DNA from: Actinomycetota bacterium
Lineage (GTDB): Bacteria > Actinomycetota > Thermoleophilia > RBG-16-64-13
DNA length: 64,000 nt
Assembly (NCBI GenBank): GCA_016278725.1
Contig: JADQBG010000016.1
Span: 1 to 64,000 of the forward strand
Direction: 5' to 3'
Made by a program: the position numbers and the translations under genes. Positions 18,136-26,899 of the stretch are shown in pieces (positions within the stretch are counted from its first letter, which is position 1; every line of letters starts with the position of its first letter). The notes beneath the pieces are model-generated. The model was not told where the DNA came from and did not search any database. It saw nothing but the letters and a program-made list of their open reading frames with translations.

Positions 18136-18834
18136 GTGATCCCGCTCTACGACACGATACCTTCCCGCCGCTTTCCCTACGTGACCTACGTGCTCATCGC
18201 CTTGAACGTTCTGGTTTTCCTGTACCAGATAGGACTGGGACCGCTCGAGGCGCACGCGATCATCGGCCGTTGGGGCTTCACTCCTGCCGAAATCACAGCT
18301 TCCCTCAGCGGTTCTGGCTTCGATCCGCGGGTGATGCTCACGCTGTTCACCGCCATCTTCATCCACGGGGGCCTGATTCACATCGGAGGCAACATGCTCT
18401 ACCTCCACATCTTTGGAAACAACGTCGAGGATGCGATGGGCAGCGCGCGGTTCATCGTCTTCTACATACTCATCGGCGTGGCCGCCAACCTGGCCCAGGT
18501 GGTGGTGGCGCCCGGCTCTGGGGTTCCCGGGGTGGGGGCGAGTGGAGCCATCGCCGGCGTGCTGGGCGCATACGTGCTGCTCTATCCCCGAGCCGGAGTG
18601 GTCACGCTCATCCCGGTGTTCTTCTTCCCGATCTTCGTCACCATCCCCGCACTGGTCATCCTGGGGTTCTGGTTCGTCATTCAGCTCTTTCAGGGCTCGG
18701 TCACCCTGGTCTCGGGCACGGCGGGAGCGGGAGGCGTGGCCTTCTGGGTGCACGCCGCCGGTTTTACCCTGGGGGCGGTCTTGATCACCTTTTTCCGCAA
18801 GAAGGAACTGACGGCCGGACGAAGCTGGCTATAG
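18136..18834 (+). CDS. Rhomboid family intramembrane serine protease
   Basis: 232 residues from GTG 18136, chosen because the -10 box fits a leaderless mRNA and because homologues begin MIPLYD/RD-N-P. The six-helix rhomboid core is visible: FPYVTYVLIALNVLVFLYQ, the HGGLIHIGGNMLYLHIFGNNVED region (His-Asn of the oxyanion site), the catalytic Ser in GVGASGAIAGVLGAY, and the partner His in WVHAAGFTLG. It cleaves membrane proteins within or near their transmembrane helix; the substrate is unknown. It is the first gene of a run with the 77-residue protein, the glycosyltransferase, pgi and dinB. Confidence 0.93.
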   Translation: MIPLYDTIPSRRFPYVTYVLIALNVLVFLYQIGLGPLEAHAIIGRWGFTPAEITASLSGSGFDPRVMLTLFTAIFIHGGLIHIGGNMLYLHIFGNNVEDAMGSARFIVFYILIGVAANLAQVVVAPGSGVPGVGASGAIAGVLGAYVLLYPRAGVVTLIPVFFFPIFVTIPALVILGFWFVIQLFQGSVTLVSGTAGAGGVAFWVHAAGFTLGAVLITFFRKKELTAGRSWL

Positions 18835-18846
18835 AAGGAGGAGCAG

Positions 18847-19080
18847 ATGGCGGAAGACAGCCGCGAACGGGAGGAGCTCAGCTTCTTGGTCGGGAACTCC
18901 TGCAGCCGCACGATCAACCTGTTGATGAATCCCTCCGGCGCAGGCCGGGAACTTCGCGAGGAATTGGCGTTTCTCAGTGAGAAGGCGGCCCGCCTGGCCG
19001 AGCTGATCGCCAGGGAGCAGGAAGCCGAAGAACCGGCAGGGGAAGCGGCGGAGCAGGCGGCCGGGGAAGAGCCCGGGTAG
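18847..19080 (+). CDS. Small acidic coiled-coil protein of unknown function
   Basis: 77 residues, ATG with GAAGGAGGAG upstream. Residues 1-60 are predicted helical, with two heptad-like stretches (ELREELAFLSEKAARLAELI). The C-terminal 20 residues are Glu/Ala/Gly-rich. There is no membrane segment or signal peptide. It contains the unusual short core NSCSRTINLLMNPSGAGREL. It lies between the rhomboid and glycosyltransferase genes, and its stop overlaps the next start (TAGTG). I do not recognise the family. Confidence 0.6.
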   Translation: MAEDSREREELSFLVGNSCSRTINLLMNPSGAGRELREELAFLSEKAARLAELIAREQEAEEPAGEAAEQAAGEEPG

Positions 19081-20291
19081 TGACTCCCCGCCTCAACGTC
19101 CCGCCCTGGCTCGAACCGCCGCCTCCCGGGCTGCAGGTCTGGGCGGTCGAGCCATATTTCGGCGGGTCGCACCGTCAGTTTCTGGAAGGCTGGCAGGCTG
19201 TGGGCCAGCACCAAGTGCAGCTGCACACCCTGCCCGGCCGGCACTGGAAGTGGCGGATGCACGGGGGCGCCCTGAGGCTGGCCGAGGAGGCTGAGCGCCG
19301 CCTGGGTCAAGGAGAGTTGCCGCCGCAGGTGGTCTTTGCCTCGGGCATGCTGGACGTACCCACCTATCTGATGCTGGCCCCCCCGGAACTCCTCCGGGCC
19401 CCCTGCCTGCTCTACATGCACGAGAACCAGCTGACCTATCCGCTCCCTCCCGGGGTGGAACGCGATCTGACCTACGGGGTGCGGCAACTCGCCGGCGCCG
19501 CGGCCGCGGAGCGCCTGCTCTTCAACAGCGAATTTCACCGCAAGGAGTTCCTAGAAGCCTGTTCCGCCCTGCTCGACGAGGTCCCTGACGAGCCGCCCCG
19601 AGCCATCGTGGACGCGGTCGCGGCGAAGGCTAAGGTCTTGCCGTTGGGACTGGATCTGCGCCGCTTCGACCGGGCTCGGCCGGCGAGGGCCGAGGGTGGC
19701 AAGCTGCCGCCGCTGATCCTCTGGAATCAACGCTGGGAGTACGACAAGGCGCCGGGCGACTTCTTTCGGGCCCTCTATGCTCTGCAGGAGCTCGAGGTGG
19801 ATTTTCGCGTCGCCGTGGCGGGGCCCAATCGCGGTCTTCCCACCCGCGAGTTCGTCGAGGCGCGCGAACGCCTGGGCCCGCGGGTGGTGCATTGGGGCAT
19901 GGCCCAGAGTTTCGCCGAGTACGCCGAGCTCCTGTGGAGCGCCGACCTGGTGGTGTCCACCGCCCTGCACGAGTTCTTCGGGGCCGCCGTTTGCGAGGCC
20001 ATCTACTGCGGCTGCCGTCCGCTGCTCCCCGACCGCTTGAGCTATCCCGAGCTGATTCCCCCCGAGGTCCACGGCGAGGTGCTTTACGGAGAGGGCGGGC
20101 TGGTGCCGCTACTCGAGCGGGCGCTGCGGGAAGGCCGGCCCTGGAGCGAGGACTGGCAGCGCACCTGGGTCTCCCGCTATGACTGGGGGGTAATGGCTCC
20201 GCGCTACGACGGCGAAGTGTGGAGCGCTTGGGAAGAGGGCACACGGAGGGCGGGGTTCGGGAGTTGGTGGAACCGATTGCGGGAGGCCTAG
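19080..20291 (+). CDS. GTDC1/DUF3524-type glycosyltransferase, tRNA-queuosine mannosyltransferase-like
   Basis: 403 residues, GTG start within TAGTG. The N-terminus VEPYFGGSHRQFLEGW followed by LPGRHWKWRMHGGAL is the DUF3524 signature. MHENQLTYPLPPGVERDLTYG and NSEFHRKEFLEA belong to the same family. The C-terminal GT4-like half has LILWNQRWEYDKAPGDFF and VVSTALHEFFGAAVCEAIYCG. The animal member GTDC1 was identified as QTMAN, which mannosylates queuosine in tRNA-Asp. Bacterial members are less studied. Here it is co-transcribed with pgi rather than with queuosine genes, so mannosyl transfer to tRNA-Q is an inference from family only. Confidence 0.85.
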   Translation: MTPRLNVPPWLEPPPPGLQVWAVEPYFGGSHRQFLEGWQAVGQHQVQLHTLPGRHWKWRMHGGALRLAEEAERRLGQGELPPQVVFASGMLDVPTYLMLAPPELLRAPCLLYMHENQLTYPLPPGVERDLTYGVRQLAGAAAAERLLFNSEFHRKEFLEACSALLDEVPDEPPRAIVDAVAAKAKVLPLGLDLRRFDRARPARAEGGKLPPLILWNQRWEYDKAPGDFFRALYALQELEVDFRVAVAGPNRGLPTREFVEARERLGPRVVHWGMAQSFAEYAELLWSADLVVSTALHEFFGAAVCEAIYCGCRPLLPDRLSYPELIPPEVHGEVLYGEGGLVPLLERALREGRPWSEDWQRTWVSRYDWGVMAPRYDGEVWSAWEEGTRRAGFGSWWNRLREA

Positions 20292-21701
20292 ATGGAGTCA
20301 CTGGTGCTGGACTACACCCTGGCGATGGACGACGCCCTGGGGGAGAAGCAGGGCGTTTCGCGCTACATCTTGGAAGCTCTGCGCATCCCTCTGCAGGACG
20401 CCCGCGATCATCTGCTCGCGCGGCGCCGCGAGGGCACCCTCGCCTGGACCGAGCTCCCGCGCAAGGACGTCCGCGGAGTCTTGGAGTACGCGGAGCGGGT
20501 GCAGGGACGTTTCGAGAACCTGGTGGTTCTGGGAATCGGGGGTTCCGCCCTCGGTACGACCGCATTGGCCACCGCGTTGCTCCACCCCTACCACAACCTG
20601 CTGCCCGCGTCGGGCCGGGCCCAGCGGCCCCGCCTGTTCGTGCTGGACAACGTCGATCCCGATCAGACCCAGGACCTCTTCAGCCATCTGGACGTGCGCA
20701 AGACTCTGGTCAACGTGGTCAGCAAGTCGGGCACCACGGCCGAGACCATGGCCGCCTACCTGATCATGCGCGATCTTCTCGAAGACCAGGTGGGCCGGGG
20801 AAGGCTGGCCGAGCACCTGGTGTTCACCACGGATCCCGAAGGCGGGGTGCTGCGCAAGATCGGCCGAGCCGAAGGTATCCAGATGTTCGACATCCCCGCG
20901 GGTGTGGGCGGCCGCTTCTCGGTGCTCAGCCCCGTGGGCCTGCTGCCCGCCGCCCTCGTGGGCATCGACGTCGAGCGGCTGCTCGCGGGCGCCCGCTTCA
21001 TGGATGAGTGGATCACCGAGACCGATCTGGTATACAACCCCGCCTATGTCTACGCCGCGCTTCAGTTTCTCGAGCACACGCGCTACCACCGCGACATAGC
21101 GGTGATGATGCCGTACTCGGCGCGCCTTCGCGACGTGGCCGACTGGTTCCGCCAGCTCTGGGCGGAGAGTCTGGGCAAGGCGGTCGACCGGCGGGGGAGA
21201 ACCGTCCATGCGGGCACCACCCCGGTGAAGGCCCTGGGAGCGACCGACCAGCATTCCCAAGTCCAACTGTACGCCGAAGGTCCGGACGACAAGTTCTTCA
21301 CCTTCATCAAGGTGGGTGAGTTCGGCTACGATCTGACGATCCCGGACGCTCATCCCGGTGCGGAGGAGCTCAGCTACCTCGCCGGCCAATCCATGGGCGG
21401 CCTGCTGAACGCCGAACAGAGGGCGACCGCCTGGGCGCTGGCCCGCCGCGGACGTCCCTCGGTGACCATCGAGTTGCCCCGCGTCGACGAAGCCGGCCTG
21501 GGTCAGCTGCTCTATCTGTTCGAGGCGGCGACGGCGGTGATGGGCGAGCTCTACGACATCGACGCTTTCGATCAGCCGGGAGTGGAGCTGGGCAAGCAGG
21601 CCACCTACGCGCTGATGGGCAGGCCCGGCTTCGAAGAGCTGGCCACGGAAATCCGCGCCGAGGTGCCCGAGAGGACGCCGTACCGCATCGAACGGAAGTG
21701 A
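20292..21701 (+). CDS. pgi: Glucose-6-phosphate isomerase
   Basis: 469 residues, starting at the base after the preceding stop. The sugar-phosphate (SIS) domains show LGIGGSALGTTALATALL, VVSKSGTTAETMA (phosphate-binding SGTT), the IPAGVGGRFSVLSPVGLLPAAL block and the C-terminal TDQHSQVQLYAEGP with the active-site His. It is shorter than the E. coli enzyme (about 550) but normal for the compact PGI of Gram-positive and thermophilic bacteria. It interconverts glucose-6-P and fructose-6-P. Confidence 0.96.
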   Translation: MESLVLDYTLAMDDALGEKQGVSRYILEALRIPLQDARDHLLARRREGTLAWTELPRKDVRGVLEYAERVQGRFENLVVLGIGGSALGTTALATALLHPYHNLLPASGRAQRPRLFVLDNVDPDQTQDLFSHLDVRKTLVNVVSKSGTTAETMAAYLIMRDLLEDQVGRGRLAEHLVFTTDPEGGVLRKIGRAEGIQMFDIPAGVGGRFSVLSPVGLLPAALVGIDVERLLAGARFMDEWITETDLVYNPAYVYAALQFLEHTRYHRDIAVMMPYSARLRDVADWFRQLWAESLGKAVDRRGRTVHAGTTPVKALGATDQHSQVQLYAEGPDDKFFTFIKVGEFGYDLTIPDAHPGAEELSYLAGQSMGGLLNAEQRATAWALARRGRPSVTIELPRVDEAGLGQLLYLFEAATAVMGELYDIDAFDQPGVELGKQATYALMGRPGFEELATEIRAEVPERTPYRIERK

Positions 21702-21730
21702 CGGGGGCTTGCCTCCGGGCGGTCGTGATG

Positions 21731-21743
21731 CGAACATATGTTC
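21731..21743 (+). promoter_or_regulatory. SOS box (LexA operator) on the dinB start codon
   Basis: CGAACATATGTTC contains the perfect palindrome GAAC-ATAT-GTTC, matching the CGAACnnnnGTTC LexA site of Gram-positive bacteria. The first possible dinB ATG (21738) lies inside it, and the second (21744) follows it directly. LexA bound here would block initiation or elongation into dinB. Confidence 0.75.
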
Positions 21744-23000
21744 ATGAATGGAGCGACTGAGCGACCCGATCGCTCCCCGGAGAAACTGAGCGGCGGACGC
21801 CGCGCGATCGCCCACCTCGATCTGGACGCGTTCTTTGCCAGCGTCGAGGAGCGGCTCGATCCCAGCCTGGAGGGCAAGCCGGTAATCGTGGGAGGCGGGG
21901 AGCGCGGAGTGGTCTCCACCGCCAACTACATCGCGCGCCGTTACGGCGTCCACTCGGCGATGCCCATGCGCACGGCCCGGCGGCTCTGTCCGCACGCCGT
22001 CTACGTCCGGGGCAGCTACTCCGTCTACAAGGAGTACTCCTCGCGCCTGATGACCTTGCTCGGCGAGTACTCTCCGCTGGTGGAGCAGGTCAGCCTGGAC
22101 GAGGCCTATGTCGACCTGACCGGGACCGAACGCCTCTTCGGTCCGGTGGTGGCGACGGCCCGGGAGATCCAGCGCCGCGTCGACGAGGAGTTGTCGCTAA
22201 GCATCTCGGTCGGCCTCGCCGCCAACAAGCTCGTGGCCAAGGTGGCCTCGGACTTCGAGAAGCCGCGCGGCTTCACCGTGGTCCGGCCCGGAGAAGAGGC
22301 CGCGTTTCTCGCACCGCTCCCGGTGGAGCGTCTTCCCGGGGTTGGCCCGGTGCTCCTGGGGCGCTTGCGCGACCGGGGGGTCGCGACCGTTGGCGATCTG
22401 GCCCAGGTGCCCTTCGAGCTCATGCGCTTGAGCTTCGGGGAGGCCGGCGAGGTCCTGGCCCACCGGGCGCGTGGAATCGACCCGCGCGGCGTGACTCCGC
22501 GAGAAACGGTTAAGTCCATCTCCCGGGAAACCACCTTCCAGGAGGACGTGACCGACACCGAACTGCTCGAATCGTCTTTGCTCGAACTGGCCGAAGACGT
22601 CTGCCGCCGGTTGCGCCGCCGCCGTCTGCAGGCGCGAACCGTTACCGTGAAGATCCGCTACTCCGACTTCGCCACGCACACGCGCTCCCATACGCTCGCC
22701 AAGCCCGCGGACGTGGACGAGATCTTCTTCCGCGAGGTGCTGGCTCTCTTCCGCAAGGGCCGCACGCGGCGCTACCGTATCCGTCTGGTCGGGGTGGGGG
22801 TCAGCAATCTGGTGCCGCGGTGCTGGCAGGACGATCTCTTCGACCAGGAGTTGCCGCTGCTGCGTGAACTCGGCCTCAAGCTCGATCTGATTCGGGAGAA
22901 GTACGGGCGAAACGCCATCCGCCGGGGGGCGGCGGAGAGTTCTTCGTCCCCGCCCGGCTCGGGTGGGGCACCTTCCGGCGACGGGTCATCTTCCGGCTGA
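21738..23000 (+). CDS. dinB: DNA polymerase IV (Y-family translesion polymerase)
   Basis: 420 residues. Y-family palm motifs: HLDLDAFFASVE (first metal Asp), YIARRYGVHSAMPMRTA, and SLDEAYVDLTGT (catalytic Asp-Glu). The thumb helix-hairpin-helix includes VERLPGVGPVLLGRLRDRGV and the little finger ISRETTFQEDV. The tail is Ser/Gly-rich and carries no clear beta-clamp motif. No ribosome-binding site precedes either ATG 21738 or ATG 21744, and both touch the SOS box, so the true start is unsure. pgi ends 36 nt upstream. dinB may be read from an SOS promoter of its own or through from pgi. Confidence 0.94.
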   Translation: MFMNGATERPDRSPEKLSGGRRAIAHLDLDAFFASVEERLDPSLEGKPVIVGGGERGVVSTANYIARRYGVHSAMPMRTARRLCPHAVYVRGSYSVYKEYSSRLMTLLGEYSPLVEQVSLDEAYVDLTGTERLFGPVVATAREIQRRVDEELSLSISVGLAANKLVAKVASDFEKPRGFTVVRPGEEAAFLAPLPVERLPGVGPVLLGRLRDRGVATVGDLAQVPFELMRLSFGEAGEVLAHRARGIDPRGVTPRETVKSISRETTFQEDVTDTELLESSLLELAEDVCRRLRRRRLQARTVTVKIRYSDFATHTRSHTLAKPADVDEIFFREVLALFRKGRTRRYRIRLVGVGVSNLVPRCWQDDLFDQELPLLRELGLKLDLIREKYGRNAIRRGAAESSSSPPGSGGAPSGDGSSSG

Positions 23001-23017
23001 GGGGCACCTTCCGGCGA
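22965..23017 (+). repeat. 17-bp direct repeat flanking the dinB stop codon
   Basis: GGGGCACCTTCCGGCGA occurs at 22965-22981 and 23001-23017, with the dinB TGA between them. A related partial copy (ATCTTCCGGCTGA) lies in the middle. Confidence 0.7.
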
Positions 23018-23032
23018 AAGGAAGGTCTCGCG

Positions 23033-23794
23033 CTAGGGGAGCTGCGCCCGACTGCCGAACACCCGGATCTCGGAGAGCGCCAGGTCTTCCCACGTGCTTC
23101 CCGGGTACACGGATTGCGCGGTGATCAATAGCCACTCCGTTTCCTTGGGGGGCAGCGGTACATCCTGGAAACCCTCACGGTCCTCCAACTCGACGGTTTG
23201 GCTGGTACCGTCCGAGTACTTGACGGTCATCTGTTCGATACGCCCGTTCCCGGTGAAGCGCTCCTCGTCCCGCTGATAGCCGTTCGCCACTTCAAGCCGA
23301 GCCGGAATGATCGGGGTCTCGAATTGCAGCCTGACCCACTCGCCCTCGCCAAGCCCCTCGGCGTCCTCGTTCCACGCCGTGGCCGGATCGCCATCGATGA
23401 GGTTGTCCGGGCCGTAGGTGCGTTCCTCGGACGGCTCGATGTAGGACGAGGCTCGAACGTCCGCCACCGGCAACTCGACCACTTCGCGCAGGGAGGTGGT
23501 GGTCGAGGGCTCGGTGGTGGTGGAGCCGGCGTTCCCGGTGGCCTCCTCGTCTTCGGAGCCCGCCACGGCGTCGCTGGTTGCGGAACTTTCCGGATTCGAC
23601 CCCACCTGTTCGGGGTTCTCTTCGGAGAGCACGCTCATGGTGAGTATTAGGACAAAAGCGGTGGCCGAGACAAGGGCGAGCAGCAGCCCCAGGGGTATCA
23701 GGGGACTGCGCCGGGATTTCTTCTGCGGACGGCTCCGGGCGGAGCGTTGCTCCCGGCGCCGTTCTCTCGATTCCGGATCCCACTCGTTCATCAT
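23033..23794 (-). CDS. Membrane-anchored protein with NADase-type glycan-binding (discoidin-like) domain
   Basis: 253 residues. A basic cytoplasmic head (residues 1-30, many Arg/Lys) precedes one transmembrane helix at about 31-54. A Ser/Thr/Glu-rich linker follows (about 55-105). A C-terminal beta-sandwich begins ASSYIEPSEERTYGPDNLID and continues with GDPATAWNEDAEGLGEGEWV and the closing LALSEIRVFG, the pattern of the NADase-type glycan-binding or F5/8-like domain. It is probably exposed on the cell surface and may bind cell-wall glycans. No enzyme domain is attached. It is divergent from the class II aldolase gene. Confidence 0.75.
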   Translation of the reverse strand: MMNEWDPESRERRREQRSARSRPQKKSRRSPLIPLGLLLALVSATAFVLILTMSVLSEENPEQVGSNPESSATSDAVAGSEDEEATGNAGSTTTEPSTTTSLREVVELPVADVRASSYIEPSEERTYGPDNLIDGDPATAWNEDAEGLGEGEWVRLQFETPIIPARLEVANGYQRDEERFTGNGRIEQMTVKYSDGTSQTVELEDREGFQDVPLPPKETEWLLITAQSVYPGSTWEDLALSEIRVFGSRAQLP

Positions 23795-23864
23795 CGGTCC
23801 CTCAGGTCCTTGTTCATAAAGCTGCTATTCGCGGATGACGCGGTCCGTCCTGCCCGAGCTGCTT

Positions 23865-23873
23865 TGTTAGAAT
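23865..23873 (+). promoter_or_regulatory. Extended -10 promoter of the class II aldolase gene
   Basis: TGTTAGAAT matches TGn-TAGAAT exactly, as at metG. The predicted start at about 23881 gives a 25-nt leader that contains GGAGG at 23894-23898. Confidence 0.6.
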
Positions 23874-23905
23874 CGGGAAAGTTCCCCTCGACCGGAGGCC
23901 CAGCG

Positions 23906-24598
23906 ATCTTCGAGGACTTTGCCCAAATAGGAGGCGACTGCTTCCGATCCGGCCTCATCAGCTCGCATGCCGGCAATATCTCCCTGCGCTCGGGGGATTC
24001 TCTCATCATCACCCGGCACGGTGCCATGCTGGGAAGGTTATGTCCAGAGGATTTGGTGGAGGTGCTCCTGGACGAGGAGCAGGACGCGAGCGGGGCATCC
24101 TGCGAACTCCCCACTCACCGCGCGGTTTACGCCCGGACGCCGGCCCGGACCATCCTCCACACGCACCCCCCGCATGGGATCGTGCTTTCACTGCTCGGAT
24201 CTCGAATCGTGCCCCTCGACGCGGAGGGCTGCCACCTGGTGGGCGAGGTGCCCGTGGTGAGCGCCGCTTCTGCGGTCGGGTCGCTGGAGATGGCCGACTT
24301 GATCGCCGAGGCTCTGCAGGATTATCGCCTGTGCATGCTCCGCGGTCACGGCCTCTTCGTCCGCGGAGAAACCCTGGAGGAGGCCTTCTGTCTGACCACC
24401 GCGTTCGAGGCGTCGGCCAGAGTGAGTTATCTCGCGCGGCTCGCCGGTATCTCCGTTCATTCCGGCGAGTGCGCCGCTGGCCCGCCGCGGCCCTCAGACG
24501 AGCGTTTGCCGCGGCCCTCAGAGGATCGTTTGCCGCGGCCCCCCGCCGACGGCTCGCCGGCCGCCGCCGCCCCGCATAACCCGGAAACCCCCGCCTAG
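23906..24598 (+). CDS. Class II aldolase/adducin family protein, probable ATC start
   Basis: About 230 residues when started at ATC 23906. The frame is open further upstream, but no ATG, GTG or TTG occurs in frame between the predicted transcription start and the conserved domain. GGAGG sits 7 nt before the ATC, and the domain begins right there ([20 protein letters not shown]). Family features: [21 protein letters not shown] (zinc/phosphate region), [24 protein letters not shown] (zinc His pair), and [19 protein letters not shown] (third zinc His). The family includes fuculose/rhamnulose-phosphate aldolases and methylthioribulose-phosphate dehydratase; the substrate is not clear. The C-terminal tail holds an imperfect Pro-Arg repeat (LPRPSEDR type). 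Confidence 0.85.
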   Translation: MFEDFAQIGGDCFRSGLISSHAGNISLRSGDSLIITRHGAMLGRLCPEDLVEVLLDEEQDASGASCELPTHRAVYARTPARTILHTHPPHGIVLSLLGSRIVPLDAEGCHLVGEVPVVSAASAVGSLEMADLIAEALQDYRLCMLRGHGLFVRGETLEEAFCLTTAFEASARVSYLARLAGISVHSGECAAGPPRPSDERLPRPSEDRLPRPPADGSPAAAAPHNPETPA

Positions 24599-24618
24599 AG
24601 CCATCGGAAAGGAATCTC

Positions 24619-25704
24619 GTGCCCGAGCTTCATGATCCCGTCGACCTTCGCAGCGATACCGTGACCCAGCCCACCCCGGAGATGCGCCGGGCGATGGCTC
24701 AAGCGGAGGTGGGTGACGACGTCTACCGGGAGGACCCCACCATCAACCGGCTGGAGGAGCGCGTCGCCGCCCTCCTGGGGATGGAGGCGGCGCTGTTCGT
24801 GCCCTCGGGCGTCATGGGCAATCAGATATGTCTGCGCAATCTCACGCGGCCGGGCGACGAGGTCCTCGTCCACGAATGGGGGCATGTCCTCAATTTCGAG
24901 GGCGGCTCGGCGGCGGCCCTTTCCGGGATCCAACTGAATCCCCTGCCGGGGATCAACGGCATTCTGTCGGCCGAAGACGTGCGCGCTGCGATCCGCCCTC
25001 CGGACGAGCACTTCGCCAAGGTGGCGGCGGTCGCTCTGGAAAACACCCACAACCGGGCCGGCGGCACGATCTGGCCGCTCGAGGCTCAGGACGCGGTCGT
25101 GGCCGCGGCCCGAGAACATGGGTTGGCGGTGCACCTGGACGGCGCTCGGCTGTGGAACGCCCATGTGGCTACGGGCGTCCCGCTCGATCGTTACACCCGA
25201 GGCGTCGATACCGTTTCGGTATGCTTTTCCAAAGGTCTCGGCGCCCCAGTAGGATCGGTGATCGCCGGTTCTCGGGAATTTATCGCGGCGGCGCGACGCA
25301 CGCGCAAGCGTTACGGCGGGGCCATGCGCCAGGTGGGCGTCCTGGGGGCCGCCTGTCTGTATGCCCTGGACCATCAGCTCGAACGCCTTGCCGAGGACCA
25401 CGAGAATGCCCGCCTGCTTGCGGAGAGGCTGGCCTCGGTGGACGGCGTGGTGATCCCTCATCCCGTCGAGACCAACATCGTCATGGCCGAAGTGGGCGGG
25501 CTGGGGGTGACCGGCGCCGAGGTGGTCGAAGTGCTGGCCGGCCGGGGCGTGCTCGCCGGGACCATGGCCGCTCAGACCGTTCGCTTCGTCACCCATCTGG
25601 GGGTGGAGCGGCCGGAGGCGGAGCGGGCCGGCGGACTGATCGCCGAGACGCTGACGGAAATGGTCGAAGCGGCGGCGGGCCGGCAAGCGGCCCGCCGCAG
25701 GTAA
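24619..25704 (+). CDS. ltaE: Low-specificity threonine aldolase family enzyme
   Basis: 361 residues, GTG start with GAAAGGA upstream. It is a fold-type I PLP enzyme: the N-terminus [19 protein letters not shown] and [20 protein letters not shown] are hallmark threonine-aldolase segments. [45 protein letters not shown] and the PLP lysine in [15 protein letters not shown] follow. It cleaves L-threonine or L-allo-threonine to glycine and acetaldehyde. A link to the glycine cleavage operon at the left edge is plausible metabolically, but they are far apart. Next in the run is a Nudix gene. Confidence 0.93.
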   Translation: MPELHDPVDLRSDTVTQPTPEMRRAMAQAEVGDDVYREDPTINRLEERVAALLGMEAALFVPSGVMGNQICLRNLTRPGDEVLVHEWGHVLNFEGGSAAALSGIQLNPLPGINGILSAEDVRAAIRPPDEHFAKVAAVALENTHNRAGGTIWPLEAQDAVVAAAREHGLAVHLDGARLWNAHVATGVPLDRYTRGVDTVSVCFSKGLGAPVGSVIAGSREFIAAARRTRKRYGGAMRQVGVLGAACLYALDHQLERLAEDHENARLLAERLASVDGVVIPHPVETNIVMAEVGGLGVTGAEVVEVLAGRGVLAGTMAAQTVRFVTHLGVERPEAERAGGLIAETLTEMVEAAAGRQAARRR

Positions 25705-25720
25705 GAAGGGGCCGGGCCGT

Positions 25721-26299
25721 GTGCCCAGAGCGGTCTTGACCGCCGCGGCCCGCGATCCGCGGGGAGTCTATCCCCGCCTGGCCGTGGTGGCTCTGCTTCG
25801 GGACCGCCGGGGCCGCTGGCTTCTGGTGCGCACCTGCCACGATCCTTCGCGCTGGGCGCCGGTGGGAGGGCGGGTCGAGTCCGGAGAGACCCTGGCGGGG
25901 GCGCTTCGCCGCGAACTCCAGGAGGAGGTTGGTCTCGAGGCCTGTATCCTTGCTCCCTGTTACGCTGCGCTGGTCAATCACAAGAGCGAGGCCACCCTGG
26001 CCGTGAGCCTGGCGGCGAGCCTGGCCGCAACGACGCTCAGCGATGCGATCGTGGAGGGGTTGGCGGTGGGGGAGAAAACGCCGGGGGACGAGCGTGTGTC
26101 CAAGGGGCTCGATGGAGAGGTGCTCGATGGAGAGGTGCTCGATGTGGCCTGGTTCACCCGCGAGGAGTGGGTGGAACTCGCGCGCCGGGGAAGGACGCCG
26201 TGGCGCGCAGCCGACGTCCTCCGCGGGACTCTGCTGGCGGACACACTCATTGACTCACCGGCGGCCGCGCAGGACCTTACGGGTGAAGGTGGCGGCTAG
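25721..26299 (+). CDS. Nudix hydrolase
   Basis: 192 residues, GTG start. The complete Nudix box is GGRVESGETLAGALRRELQEEVGL (quoted here in two parts: GGRVESGETLAGAL and RRELQEEVGL), with the catalytic Glu residues present. A variable stretch at about 110-135 contains a tandem duplication of five codons (LDGEVLDGEVLD), made by a 15-bp DNA repeat. The substrate cannot be predicted. It is part of the same-direction cluster with the aldolase and the HD protein. Confidence 0.88.
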   Translation: MPRAVLTAAARDPRGVYPRLAVVALLRDRRGRWLLVRTCHDPSRWAPVGGRVESGETLAGALRRELQEEVGLEACILAPCYAALVNHKSEATLAVSLAASLAATTLSDAIVEGLAVGEKTPGDERVSKGLDGEVLDGEVLDVAWFTREEWVELARRGRTPWRAADVLRGTLLADTLIDSPAAAQDLTGEGGG

Positions 26300-26318
26300 A
26301 TAGTACGAGGAGGCAGCC

Positions 26319-26873
26319 GTGGAACGGACACGCGCCCTTGAACTGGTTAGAGAGAACGTATCCCAGGAGAACCTGGTCCGGCACATGCTGGCTACCGAGG
26401 CGATCATGAAGGCGCTCGCCGTTCGGCTAAACGCCGACCCGGAGCGCTGGGGCCTGGCCGGCCTGGTGCACGATCTGGACGTCGAAGAGACCACGGGGCG
26501 GCCGGAGGTCCACGGCAGGGAAACGGTCTCCCGCCTGCGGGCCGCCGGACTCGGCGACGAGGAGGTGCTCGGCGCGGTCGCCTCGCACAACCCCGCCAAC
26601 GGCACCGTCATCGAGAGCGACATGGGCCGCGCTCTGTTCGCCGCCGATCCGCTGACCGGGCTCATCACGGCGGCCGCCCTCATCCACCCCGAGAAAAAGC
26701 TCGAACTGGTCAAGCTCAAAAGCCTCAAGAAACGGTACAAGGAGCCCGCCTTTGCCCGCGGGGCCCGCCGCGAGGACATCGCCACCATCGAGCAGCTGGG
26801 ACTAGGTCTCGAGGAATTCCTCCAACTGGGCCTGGACGCGATGCAGGCCGTGAGCGGGGATCTGGGGTTATAG
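26319..26873 (+). CDS. HD/HDIG domain phosphohydrolase
   Basis: 184 residues, GTG start with GAGGAGG upstream. The HD motif is LAGLVHDLDVEET (His-Asp). Further metal-ligand candidates are an upstream His in VRHMLATE, HGRETV, and VASHNPANG. LITAAALIHPEKKL matches the HDIG subfamily of small uncharacterised hydrolases. A nucleotide or phosphoester substrate is likely, but the identity is unknown. Confidence 0.85.
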   Translation: MERTRALELVRENVSQENLVRHMLATEAIMKALAVRLNADPERWGLAGLVHDLDVEETTGRPEVHGRETVSRLRAAGLGDEEVLGAVASHNPANGTVIESDMGRALFAADPLTGLITAAALIHPEKKLELVKLKSLKKRYKEPAFARGARREDIATIEQLGLGLEEFLQLGLDAMQAVSGDLGL

Positions 26874-26899
26874 CGGTGCCGCGGGGGTAAGCCAAAGCC

